Translations under genes and position numbers: made by a program
DNA from: Emiliania huxleyi CCMP1516
Taxonomy: Eukaryota; Haptophyta; Isochrysidales; Noelaerhabdaceae
Assembly: GCF_000372725.1 (NCBI RefSeq)
Contig: NW_005197426.1
Span: forward strand, 141,599 to 205,598
Length of the DNA stretch: 64,000 nucleotides
Direction of reading: 5' to 3'
The notes under the pieces: generated by a model
The model's database searches: none
Told to the model about the DNA's origin: nothing
The model's input: only the letters and a program-made list of their open reading frames with translations
Shown: piece by piece, positions 19,713-29,700 of the stretch
Layout: every line of letters begins with the position of its first letter
How positions within the stretch are numbered: position 1 is the first letter of the stretch

Positions 19713-21441
19713 GCCGACGTTGATCTAGGAGCGCCTTTGTGGATGGGGTGTGCTGCCACGTCCTTTTTTTGATCATGTGCCCGGATGCGGTTGCGGATAA
19801 ACTCTATCTGAAAGCGAAACCAGTAAACACCATACCCAAACACCTACCTAGACCTGTGCTGTCTTCGCCCACGTGACCCTACGCCTGCGAAGTCTGCATT
19901 GCTGCATTGGCTTTCCGATTCTTCCGTCGAGCGCTTCACATTGCTCAGCGCGACCGTTGGCGGCCGTTGCGTTGGGTGGGCAATGGCACTCCACCCGCGC
20001 CTCTATGATCTGGTCCGACTTTGGCGAAACAACGAGCCCCTCAAATTCGTCGAGTGCGACGTCATACCCGCAGCAGGAGCAGCAGCACTGGCAGGCGCCC
20101 ATTCGGACAGAGAGCAGAGGAGGTGTCGTGCGTCCTTGATCTTTGAAGGAGGCGTTTGGATCACATTGAGCACGGATAGGGTCGATTCCGCACGGTACGG
20201 GACCCCTCCGGATCCCTTGTGAATCCCGGACATCCCGATCGGTGGTGCTCGGTTCAGTCCGTAGCGCTCTGTCGACACGAACGAATAGAAGGAAGGCTGA
20301 TGTTGTAGAGTATGTTTTGTCAGTACCGCCTGGCCCACCACAAACAACCAAAGTGCAAAGACACACACAAACATCGATCGATCGACCTCGCGCGCGCCCA
20401 GCATGCCTTGCTGTTCAAGCCCCGCCGCAACGCAAAAGAGTATCACCGGCGGCGGAGCCGGAGGAGCGCGGCCTTGTAGGTGGGCGGTGCCTAAAAAGCG
20501 TGAAGGGACTGCATCCATGTGACATGTACATGTCCCGAGAGAGAGGGAGAGAGAGAGGGAGAGAGGGAGAGAGGGAGGGGAGTTGTCCTTTGGGTTTTTC
20601 TGCTGCTCCTAATCTCTTTCTTCGTACATTCCTCCTGGCAGTGTCCTGCTGGTCTCTCCGCGAAGAGAACAAAGTCCTGCTCCCGCCCTCCGCCTCGCAA
20701 GAGGGTAGGGGGTATATGAGCCGAAGCGAGGCCGCTGCGGCTCTCGAGAGAGGCACCGAGACGCGGATCGGTATGTTGTTCTCGCCCCTTCTCTCTCGCG
20801 CCCTGCGGCGCGTTTGTTTGCTTCGCCGCTGGGGGGGGGGGGGGTCCCGTGTATAAGCGTGTTGACACAGCGTGTTGATTTTTTAAACATTGATTCATAC
20901 ACAAACCTACAATATCAAAACTACCACACGCTTCGTGGGAGTCAAATCCCGAATGCCTAATAAATACACCCTCGCTCTGATGCCTACACATGCTCGCTGC
21001 TCGCTGAGGATGCTGCCTATCTGTGGCGCGGCTCCCATACTCTCGTGCGAGGGCCGCGCGATCTACACCTACTCCCGGGGACGGCGCTCCGCGAGCCCGC
21101 GTCTCCCCGCCCCCCACCTAATGTCTCCCCGCCCCCCTCCTACTGCGCGAGACGACCTGGGCCTCCGGCCGCCACATTGGCGCGCCGGCCGCCGCCCCTG
21201 TCTCGAAGGCGCCGTCGCAGCCCAACGATGCCCGATCGACGACGCGAAGAACCTAACGGCCGGGAGGAAGGGAGCGATGCCGGCCCGCCCCCCGAGACAC
21301 CGCTACCCTGCGGTGCCCCGGGCGGAGGTAGTGTGCGATGCCGCGTGCGCTGCGGCCGCGAGGCCGTGGCGGCGGCCATAGCGGCGAGTCGCATGATATC
21401 GCCCCGCTCCGCCAGGCAAGGCTCCTCGGCACAGCCCGCCG
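19713..21441. other. Intergenic region without a supported gene
   Basis: Contains (GAGA)n at 20536-20580, poly-G at 20830-20845, and a dispersed-repeat copy at 20168-20209. Several 80-200-codon frames exist, but none has recognisable composition or motifs. Confidence 0.45.
20168..20209. repeat. Dispersed repeat, second copy at 44211-44252
   Basis: A ~42-bp block (GAGCAC then GGATAGGG, CGATTCCGC, GGTACGGGACCCCTC) matches 44211-44252 with a few substitutions. Confidence 0.75.
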
Positions 21442-24400
21442 CTAAGCCGCGGGCGGGTGGGCGCTTGCCTCGCCGCTCGCGACGGCGCTGCCGACGCGCG
21501 GCCGCGCGGCGCGCATGCTGCGGCCCGAATGACGGATCTCGAAGCTCCCTACGCCGGGGACCGCGAGCTGCTTGGCCGCCTCCTCGCCCGAGGGCGCAGC
21601 GCCACCGTTGGCGAGGTCGTGGTCGCGCTTGGCGGCCGCGGCAGGCTTGGAGGCGGGGGAGGCCGGCTTGAGGGCCGCGGCCGGCGGCGGGGGCGCGTGC
21701 CCCGGCCGCGCCTCGGACGTCTCGCAGAGCTCAGCCTCGAACGTGGCTGCGCGCGAAAAGGGCGAGAGCGACGCGCTCTCGTCGTCCTCGGACCAGGACG
21801 GGGGCGTGCCCTCGAGCGACATCGTCTCCGAGGCGGACCGGCGGGGCGCCGGCGCCGCCTCGCCCGCAGCCTCGTCGCCCGCAGCCTCGTCGCTTGCGGG
21901 CCCGCACACGATCCCCTCGGCGGCCGCCGCCGCCGCGTCTGCGTCGCAGCTCGCGCGGATCAGCTTGCGCACCTAGGGAAGGTGCTAGGAGAGGGTCCGA
22001 GGAGGCTCCAGCTTGAAGAACGGTCTCGGCAGCTCGGGCGGATCAGCCGGCGCGCCTGCGCGGCGATGGGCGCGCCCACGCCGAGCGGGCGGGGGTGGGA
22101 GGCGAGCGGCTTGAAGGCGATCTCGCCGCCGTCGAGGTGCGCGACGAGGTCGAACTCGAGCTCGAAGGCGCGCTCGAGGGCGCGCCGCTGCGGTGGAGGG
22201 GCGGCGGGGTGGGCAGCGGGGAAGGCAGGGAGAGGCGGGCTCTGTCGAGGCGCCAGCTTGGCTTGGCCAGGGTCGCCGGATCTCGCAGACACACACACAA
22301 GGCCTCTGCTCGTGGGGTGGCGGCGCTGGGAGAGGGGCACCTGCAGCTCCTCGCTGACCACCACCATGTACCGCACCTGGAAGGGGGGGGGGGGGGGGGG
22401 GGATCGCGGCCGCTGAGTGAGGGCAGCGCCTGCGTGAGGTCCGCCGCGCCGCCCCCACGATTGATACGCTGGCACGCGCCAGGCGGCGTGGGGAGCTCGA
22501 GGGGCCGCGTGGCGGGGGACTGGCCACTCGGACGTATGCTAGAAGGGATACGAGACGTTTCTACGGCACTTAAAAGACGAGGGTTGCCTCTGCGTTTGGA
22601 TCCTCTGACCCGAGCATGCGGCCCGGCCGGTGAGTGACGAGCTGGTCGACCTGCGGGAGGGGAGGGGGGGGGGGGGGGGCAGGTGGCGGTGAGGGCAAGG
22701 GGGAGGGCGAGGGGCAGGGCGGCGGCGGCATCGGTGGCGGAAGGCTCCGAGGGGGGGTCTCTAGACGTGGTGGTGTGGTGGTGGCAGTCGTACCGACGCG
22801 TCATCGCCGCACTCGCAGTAGCCGCGCTTGTTGTCGAGCCGCACACCCGCCAGAACCTCGCGGAGGAAGTCGGGCTTGGAGACGCCGAGCGCGTCGCAGA
22901 GCGCGCGGACGGGCCCAAAGGAGAAGCCGCCGAACGAGTTGAAGAGGTAGACCATGCCCTGAGGGAGGGGGGAGGGGGTGGGGGTCGGTCCGGGGCGACT
23001 AAGTGGGGCGCTAAGGCGGTGCTGGAGAGCCGTCGGGGCGTGCCCCGGTAGTGAGCGCCGAGGCATGTCTCCCGGGCGGGGCAAGCTCGGGCGATGTCTT
23101 GTGTGGTGTCGGGAGCCGCGCCTGGTGGCAGACGTACCCGTCCCCCTCGAGCGCGCCCAGCTCGGCTGCGATGGCGCCCGCCCACACCACAGCCATGCCC
23201 ACGCACTGGCCGTGGTTTCGCACGGCAGCCTACGCCAAGAATGCACGAACCTCCGGAAGATTCGCGCGAAGACTGTGGTACAGCTTCGGGGGGTGCAGCT
23301 GAACACAGCTGACTCCTGCGGAGTGTGTGTCCTCTCGAGTCCTCTCGAGTGCTCTTCTGCACACGCGGGTCTACGCGGGTCTGTGTCCCAGCATCTAGGC
23401 CACGACGCCTCGACGATGTCTGCGGCCACGCCGGACGCGCGCGCGGTGTCGATGGCGCCGGCGAGCCAAGCCTCGACGGCGTGGCCCAAGGTGTGGGCGT
23501 ACTCGAAGAGGAGGGCGCGGTACTTCTCGAACGGGTCTTCGTAGGCGAGGAACATCGCCTGCTCTCGGGCGGTCTCGGCTGAATCTCGAGGGAGCCTGGA
23601 AGGGATCGGCTCCTCGTGGGGCGAGGAGGGGTCGCCTTTGCGCCGACAATCTCCTTGTTGGAGACGGTGAGGAAGGCGTCGATTGCGACGCGCGCGGCGG
23701 TCGGCAGCTCGTAGAAGCGCGCGCGGAAGCGCTGCAGCAGCTGCCTCCGCCCCTCGCACAGCGACGCGTAGGCGGCGCGCGCTGTCTCCGTCCCGCACTG
23801 CGCAGCCGCCCTCGCCTCGGCGATCGCCTCGCCGAGGCGGAGGACGGCCGCCTTGGCCTCGCGCGTGGGGGCGTCCTCGATGAAGTGCACGAGCGCCTCG
23901 AAGCCGTCGATGCACGAGAGGATCCGCGTCGTGTCCGAGGCAAACTCCTTCGCGCCGAGGATGTTTGCGTAGTCGGCGCGTCCCGCCGCCGAGGACGGGT
24001 CCGCCTACAGGAAGGTTCCAGGAGAGGTCCAGGAAAGGTCTAGGAAAGGTCCCGCCGCCGAGGACTAGTCCGCCAGCATGTTCATCGTCTTGGTGCACTC
24101 GCCGACGGTCGAGTGGACCGAGGCCGTGCTGGAGGTGAGGAAGGTCTCGTTGATGCACCAGACCAGCCGCGGCAGGTAGAAGGTGCCGAGCAGGTTCTTG
24201 GCGCGGATCTTGCCGTCGAGGACGAGCGAGAAGGCCTTCTTGGCCGACGTCGTCGCGTCGTTGTAGTGGAGCGGCGTCGTCGGGACCTCGACGAAGGCGG
24301 CGCCCGTCATCGCGGCCACCACGCCGGTCGCGTTGCCGTTGCAGCCGCCGCCGACCGCGATGAAGAGCGGCGTCTGTCCCGCCGCCTTCGCCTGCGCGAC

Positions 24401-24582
24401 CCAGCCGAGCAGCTCCGGCTTGCCGTACTCGGCCCACCTGTCCGGGTTAGGGTTAGGGTTAGGTTAGGGTTAGGGTTAGGTTAGGGTTGGGGTTAGGCTT
24501 GCCGTACTCGGCCCACCTGTCCGGGCGGCGAGCGGCTCGGCGAGAGGGAGGCAGATTGGCCACCGGGCCGTAGGGCGGTGAG

Positions 24583-24645
<63 letters not shown>

Positions 24646-26211
24646 GGGGGGGGGGGGCAGGGGTGTCGGACCGCTTAGACGTCTCTCCCGACTTGTGCGT
24701 GAAGTAGTGGCCCGCGTGGCCCCGCTCGCGCAGCGCCGCGAGCACGTCTAGCCCGTACCCGAGCCGGTCGACCACCTCGCCGCGAGGAGGCGAGCTTACA
24801 CGAGCTGAGCCGAGCTGAGCCGAGCTGAGCCGAGCTGGCCCGAGGCGCCGAGGTGTGCCGAAGTGCGCCGAGGTGCGCCGAGGTGCGGCAGCCGAGGTGC
24901 GCCGAGGTGAGCCGAGGGTCGTCGCACCTCGCCGCACGAGACGATCGGGCAGAGGGAGCCCGCGGGGTAGGCGGCGGAGATGCGCTCGGCGAGCGCGGCC
25001 ACGCCCTTCTCGTACTCGCCTGATGAGTTGCTTGATCGATGAATTCACCAGTCGACCGATAGCCCGTCATACTCGCCCGCAAAGCTGACACCCGCCATCT
25101 CGACTACACTTGCATCTCGGCCAGATCTCGGCTACATCTCGCCCGCATAAGTGATCATCGGCAGCGGAAGGCCGGCAATCTTGAACGGCAGCCGGAGCAG
25201 CTCCGCGCAGCCCGCCGGCGGCTGCACGTCGATCGGCGCCCACTCGCGGAGCCGTGCCTGTGGGGCAGGGGTCCGAGAAGGTTCCGAGAGGGCTGCCGGT
25301 GCAGTCCTTGAGGCACGCCTTGAAGGTTCCGAGAAGGTTCAGGCGGCGAGGGAGGGGCAAGGGCTGCGGGAGAGAAGACAGCGGGGGGGGGGGGGGGGGG
25401 CAGGTGCCGTGAAGCTGCGCGCGGGCAGCGGCCCAAACATCGCGCTGACGCAGCATTTTCCCATCCTGCGGCGGCGAGGGGCGGAGCGAGGTTCGGCGAC
25501 GCGAATCCAGCGGAGGTGGGGCGGGTGACGCTGGTGGAGGCGGCGGCGCTGGTGGCGACGGGACGGGCAGTGGGGGTGGTGGCGGCGGCTGGCGGCGAGG
25601 GCGAGAGCAGCGGTACACCCGACGGTGGCAGTGGAGAGGGCGGCCGTGGTGGCGGGGTGGTCCTCGCGCGGGTTGCGCCGGTGGAGCAGGAGGCAGGCGC
25701 ACCGCGCGGGATCGTTGGCGTCGTGCTCGAGGACTCCAGAGGGCGTGCGATAGCTGAACGGGTCCGGATAGCGCACCGCGTCGGCGGAGACGAGGGCGAC
25801 GGAGATGCCGCGGAAGGGGAGCATGCCGAGGAAGCCGGCGAAGCCGTCGAGCTCGGGCTTGTCAGGACGGCCAACCCAAAGCACGAGCGACTGCCGGTTG
25901 GCTTTCGCCAGCATCATGCCCTCGAGCACCTCGAAGATGGCGGCAAACTCGCGGGCGGGCGAGCAACCCGTCTCGGGCAGCTCGTGGAACCGCACCGGGT
26001 ACGTCGCGTCGATGCGCGGCGCGCGGCGCAGCCTCTCGGCCACAGGTCCGCCAGCGTGCACGACCTCGACCGAGTGAAAGGATGTCGAGCCGGGCGGCGG
26101 AGGCGTTTTGCTGACGACGTGGCCGATGGTGAGCGAGTTGCCGTCCACCTGGTGGTACCTCACCTTTGCCGGCTTGAGCTGCGAGCCAGGAGCGGCATCG
26201 AAGCGTGCCAT
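21442..26211 (-). CDS. 2-deoxy-scyllo-inosose synthase-like / dehydroquinate synthase-superfamily enzyme
   Basis: Model complement(join(21442..21972, 22056..22187, 22341..22376, 22794..22958, 23122..23229, 23409..23558, 23636..24004, 24074..24437, 24672..24775, 24928..25019, 25143..25257, 25408..25465, 25703..26211)), 910 aa, phases consistent. The middle matches sugar-phosphate cyclases: FIAVGGGCNGNATGVVAAM (NAD-binding turn), VPTTPLHYNDATTSAKKAF, KNLLGTFYLPRLVW, the metal-ligand region VGECTKTMNML, FEYAHTLGHAVEAW and NHGQCVGMAVVWAG (zinc-binding His), and DNKRGY. These resemble DOI synthases more than true DHQ synthases. The first ~230 residues and the Ala/Ser-rich last ~170 are unrecognised. 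Family members cyclise sugar phosphates to aminocyclitol or mycosporine precursors; the substrate here is unknown. Seven of twelve donors are GC. The 12th to 13th exon junctions are the least certain. Confidence 0.78.
24417..24525. repeat. Interstitial telomere-like TTAGGG array between 30-bp direct repeats
   Basis: 24447-24497 is about eight units of TTAGGG with some TTAGG and TTGGGG variants. It is flanked by identical 30-bp blocks at 24417-24446 and 24496-24525 (both start GGCTTGCCGTACTCGG). The right block is intronic; the left spans the acceptor and first codons of an exon of the synthase gene. Confidence 0.9.
24584..24640. repeat. (GT)n microsatellite in an intron
   Basis: About 28 uninterrupted GT units in the same intron as the telomere-like array, followed by a G run. 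Confidence 0.95.
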
Positions 26212-26420
26212 GTATGTGGAAGAGTCTAGGTCTTGCAAACTGCGGTGTCGATGTGGCAGAGAATCACTTTGGGAATCCCGCTACGATTTCTTTTTCTGGA
26301 AAACAAAAAGAGAAATGTGTTGTCACTGCAGTTGGGGAGGTGAGGCGACACGACCCAATGCCGCCGCCCTCGGCCCTCGGCCTCGCCCGGAAGTCGGGCA
26401 CGGGATCGCCGTCGGCAGGG

Positions 26421-28058
26421 TCAACAGGATTTGGGAGAGAGGACGAGACGGCGGCGGGGCCGCAGCCGAGGAAGCAGAAGAGGGGGTGGCGGACCCCGCG
26501 ATCGTGGCAGGACCAACGGACGGCGAGCAGGGGGGAAGGCGCTGAGCCTGAGGGGAGAGGGGAGCCCCCCCGGGGGTGGGTGACAGCGGGGTGACCGCGC
26601 GGGCGGGGGCGGGTCCTGAGTGACAAAATGCCGAAGTGGGAGTTTCTGCGTGCGTCGTGTGCACGTACGTCTGGTCTCTATTAGCTCCGAGCAGAGGGGG
26701 CGTTCTGCTGCTAGGGGAAACCCGAAGCGCGGAGCCCTCTCGGAGAACCGTATTACTTCACGGCCCTTTCCCTGCGAACGCGCACCCCCCAGGGCTAGGG
26801 CTCTCTTGCCCGCAACCCGATACCATTCATCTGGCCCGCTGGGTGCGCTTCTTAGCTCCCCGGCCCTGGATGTGAGGTTAATGACTGCACTCCAAGTGCT
26901 CCAAGTCCCCAGCACTTTCCGTTTCCGCCGGAAATTTCCAGGCGGAAAACAGAGAGGGTTTTGGTGAGGGGTTATACCAACTCTGCAACAAAAAATCTCT
27001 CTCTCTCTCCCAACTCTGTACTCCAAGTGCTCCAAGTGCTCCAAGTTTGGTGCTGCTCCATTCTGTTTCTCTCGAGTTTCCCTCGGGAAAAAACTCGCGA
27101 GTTTCCCTGAGTCTGAGAGCTGGTCTGGGGCAAAATCTGAGGCAAAATTGAGGATGAAATCGGCACGATACCCGGTATTTTCCAGGTGTATAAGAGTCGA
27201 AGACGGAACAAACTTAAGAGTTTGCTGCCCAGAGCAACCTGGACACTGATTGGCGCGATTTACGCTCGACTGGTAGGCAAAGTTGAGAGCTGTGTACACG
27301 TCTCCTCCCCGCCCCAGCCCGCACGACCCGCTCGCGGGTGGCTGTCCGTTGTCGGCGGGTATGAACAGGTAATCGCCAGAGGAATAGCCGCACTGGGCGT
27401 CACGGTCGGCTGCCGATTGGTAGACTAAGCCACACCCCGCGTATATGGTTGCACCTCTGCTGATGGCGCATACGTGGTTGTTTGCGCTCTTGTAGCACCC
27501 GCCTTCCGTCGATGCAGCTTCCGGGTCGGTGATCTTGTTCGCGTCGAAGGTGAAACCGACGCAACCGGCGAGCTGCAGGCAGGTGGACGCTGCGGTGCGC
27601 CAAGTCGTCCCTACCGGGAAGCAGTAGAGGTCGGGCCCACTTGGCTGCATGTTCGGATATAAGAGATCCAGATATGATCCGGTTGCACTGCGCTGCGAGC
27701 GACTCGACACTGGCTCCTGCTCCGGCTCGAGTGCCGAGTTGGTCAGGTCCTGCCAGGCGCGCTGCAGAGCAGCTGCTTCAACTGCAGCTGTGCTGGCGTT
27801 GATCATCGCCGCGAGTCTCGCACTCTCGTTGTGTACCGACTCGAGTACTGTCGCCATCAGCCGGGTGAGGCCTTCCTCATCATCGATGCCGCTCCCCGCG
27901 CAGCTCCGCTCGCACGGCACAAACAACCCAGGGCAAAGCCGGTGGCTGGCGACATCAGCGCACGTCTTGATGGAGCTCGGGTCCGGATACGCCCCCGCCC
28001 GCTGGACAGCCCGCGGCTGACTTGCGAAGCCGCTGGCGGCGACGATGACGGCGAGCAT
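26421..28058 (-). CDS. Secreted Cys-rich protein with a C-terminus replaced by repeat sequence
   Basis: From ATG at 28058 the protein begins with a signal peptide (MLAVIVAASGFAS, cleavage near AVQRAG). It continues with a short Cys-rich segment (CADVASHRLCPGLFVPCERSC, ShK-like spacing), a helical linker, and a PAN/apple-like region (YCFPVGTTWRTAASTCLQL, then GCYKSANNHVC) up to about residue 290. Below about 27190 the frame passes into dispersed repeats (26850-27190) and continues, with repeat-derived and Pro-rich sequence, to a stop at 26421. The normal C-terminus is therefore probably gone, or the last exon is missed. An extracellular, disulfide-rich role is likely; no activity can be assigned. 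Confidence 0.6.
   Translation of the reverse strand: MLAVIVAASGFASQPRAVQRAGAYPDPSSIKTCADVASHRLCPGLFVPCERSCAGSGIDDEEGLTRLMATVLESVHNESARLAAMINASTAAVEAAALQRAWQDLTNSALEPEQEPVSSRSQRSATGSYLDLLYPNMQPSGPDLYCFPVGTTWRTAASTCLQLAGCVGFTFDANKITDPEAASTEGGCYKSANNHVCAISRGATIYAGCGLVYQSAADRDAQCGYSSGDYLFIPADNGQPPASGSCGLGRGGDVYTALNFAYQSSVNRANQCPGCSGQQTLKFVPSSTLIHLENTGYRADFILNFASDFAPDQLSDSGKLASFFPRETREKQNGAAPNLEHLEHLEYRVGREREIFCCRVGITPHQNPLCFPPGNFRRKRKVLGTWSTWSAVINLTSRAGELRSAPSGPDEWYRVAGKRALALGGARSQGKGREVIRFSERAPRFGFPLAAERPLCSELIETRRTCTRRTQKLPLRHFVTQDPPPPARSPRCHPPPGGLPSPLRLSAFPPARRPLVLPRSRGPPPPLLLPRLRPRRRLVLSPKSC
26850..27190. repeat. Dispersed repeats: CTCCAAGTG family and MITE-interior relative
   Basis: 26850-26907 (TTAGCTCCCCGGCCCTGG, GTGAGGTT, then CACTCCAAGTGCTCCAAG) is repeated, inverted, at 45631-45716 and in part at 42335-42388. 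26904-27190 matches the interior of the MITE at 6290-6738, with extra TGCTCCAAG units near 27021-27045, and lacks the MITE ends. Confidence 0.75.
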
Positions 28059-28062
28059 CCTC

Positions 28063-28540
28063 AACCGCAGAAGGGTGGAATACGGCCTGTTTCACTTGGG
28101 CCCGCCGTCCGTGAAATTCGTTGGGGGGAGGGAAGGCCTCTCTCCATGGGTAACGACGAGAGTGGGACGACCGCGGGGTGGCATGAAGGTTGCAGCGAGA
28201 GTCGGCGAGAGACTGCGAAGAGAGATAGGAAGAGGCGGACGCCCAAGGGTGGGCGACGGCTAGCGCACCACACCCCTCTTCTTAAAATCCCTGTGTGGTG
28301 GCGGCGTGCCGTCCTCCTCCCATCCCTCCCTTGGCTCGTCTCTTTTCTTTTTCTTTTTCCATGGGTGGAGTTTTCCCGCCGGGAAATAGAGAAAAAGAAA
28401 AATTTTCTGTGTGACCCACGCCAAACTGGCTGCTCCCACGCCTCTCGGGGAGTAGGTTTTCTTTTTGCGCCTCGCCCGGTGTGCGGGGCGGCCCCAAGGG
28501 TGAAGTGCCAAGTCGCTGCATTGAGCAAGCAACAAGCCGC
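28063..28540 (+). repeat. Degenerate retroelement 3' end
   Basis: The frame before the stop at 28261 contains TTRVGRPRGGMKVAAR, the same peptide found at 33436-33484. After the stop, 28255-28330 is the reverse complement of 5292-5370. Together these suggest the end of an ORF plus the 3' UTR of an old LINE-type element. The rest up to the next start (28541) holds nothing else recognised. Confidence 0.5.
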
Positions 28541-29074
28541 ATGTTCTTCTGGCTGCCAGTCACCCTGGCGCCGGCCTGGTCGCGACGGGTGGGCACGATC
28601 GGCAGCGCGGTCGAGTCGCGGCCTGCGGAGTGGGTCGGCCACATCTGTGGCGGTGCCGCCCTCGCGACTCTGCGGACTGCGCACCCACGGCTCGAGCTCG
28701 GGTTCCAGCTCGACGCCTCCGCCGCGGTCGGGCCGGCGCTCGTGTTGGGGGGCTTTGCCGCGCTACAGTGGCGGATAAAGGGCGCGGAGGCGAGCCGAGG
28801 CGAGCGCGACGCGGCGGTCGAGGCTCTGCGAGCCGCGCAGAGCGACCTGCTCGCCGGGGAGGCGACGCCGGACGACGTCCGCGTCGCTGCGCGAGCGGCT
28901 CTCGCGGCGGCAGCGGCGTACGACGACGCGCGGCGCGTCGCGGCCCTGCCTGGCGCGCTGCTGCGCATCCCAGACCCGTCCGCGGAGCAAGCGGGCCGGA
29001 TCCTCGCGCCGTTCGACCCCTCGCTCCAGCGCGAGCGCCGTGAGGCGGCGGCGAGGGCGGCGGAGGGCGAGGGC

Positions 29075-29105
<31 letters not shown>

Positions 29106-29620
29106 AACGGGGCGAGCGGCGGCGTGACGGCAATCCCGAGGCCACCCTTGCGAGAGTGCGCGGCGCGCTCGGGCTGCGCGACTCTCAGCCTGAGCAGGGC
29201 GCTCGCGGCAGCCTGCTGCCCTCCGGCTCGCGGCGGGCGACTGTCAAGGACGTCCTGATCGGCGGTGCCCTCGTGCTCCAGATCTGCTGGTTCCTTCTCT
29301 CGCTCACCGACCCGCTTGGCGGGGGCGGCTCGCAGGGCGGCTTTCTGAACCGCGCGCTCTCCGCCGGCGGGGAGTGGGTGGACCAGCGGGAGGCGCAGCG
29401 GGCGGCGGTGGACGCCGAGTACAGAGCCATGCTCCAAGCCGAGAGGACCGCCACCGATGCGCCGCCCGCGTGCGCCACGCGCAAGCTAGACGACCCGCTG
29501 GGTGGCTGCGCCGGCGAGGCGCCGCTGCCGAAAGCAGACCCGGAGTTCTCACGGACGCGAGGGTTGGACGCAACCCGCGGCTGGATCTCCGGCTCGGCTG
29601 CCAACCCGTCCGGCTTGTAG
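28541..29620 (+). CDS. Conserved-looking two-segment membrane protein, function unknown
   Basis: Intronless 359-aa frame from ATG 28541. A hydrophobic segment near 60-80 (AVGPALVLGGFAALQW) is followed by an Ala/Arg-rich helical region (ERDAAVEALRAAQSDLLAGE), a Gly tract and a second hydrophobic segment near 240-260 (DVLIGGALVLQICWFLLSL). The C-terminus is polar with three Cys. The N-terminus (MFFWLPVTLAPAW) could be part of an organelle-targeting leader, but this is not clear. I do not recognise a family. An alternative upstream GTG-initiated extension is unlikely because it runs into repeat sequence. Confidence 0.55.
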
Positions 29621-29700
29621 CTGTTGCGGTGTTTGACGTCTCTATAAAATCTCAAACCGGACAGTCAACCGTACCAGTCGCAAAACGCTCCGGATTAATG

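Noticed and set aside
22630..22660. Extra exon VDQLVTHRPG in the DOI-synthase-like gene
   Set aside because: Has an acceptor, but including it gives no consistent downstream phase; skipping it aligns better with the family.
22043..24437. Very long minus-strand frames of 558-615 codons reading through the synthase introns
   Set aside because: They mix real exons with intron repeats in wrong frames; the phase-consistent exon model explains the conserved motifs better.
24447..24497. True chromosome end
   Set aside because: Coding exons of one gene continue on both sides, so the TTAGGG repeat is interstitial.
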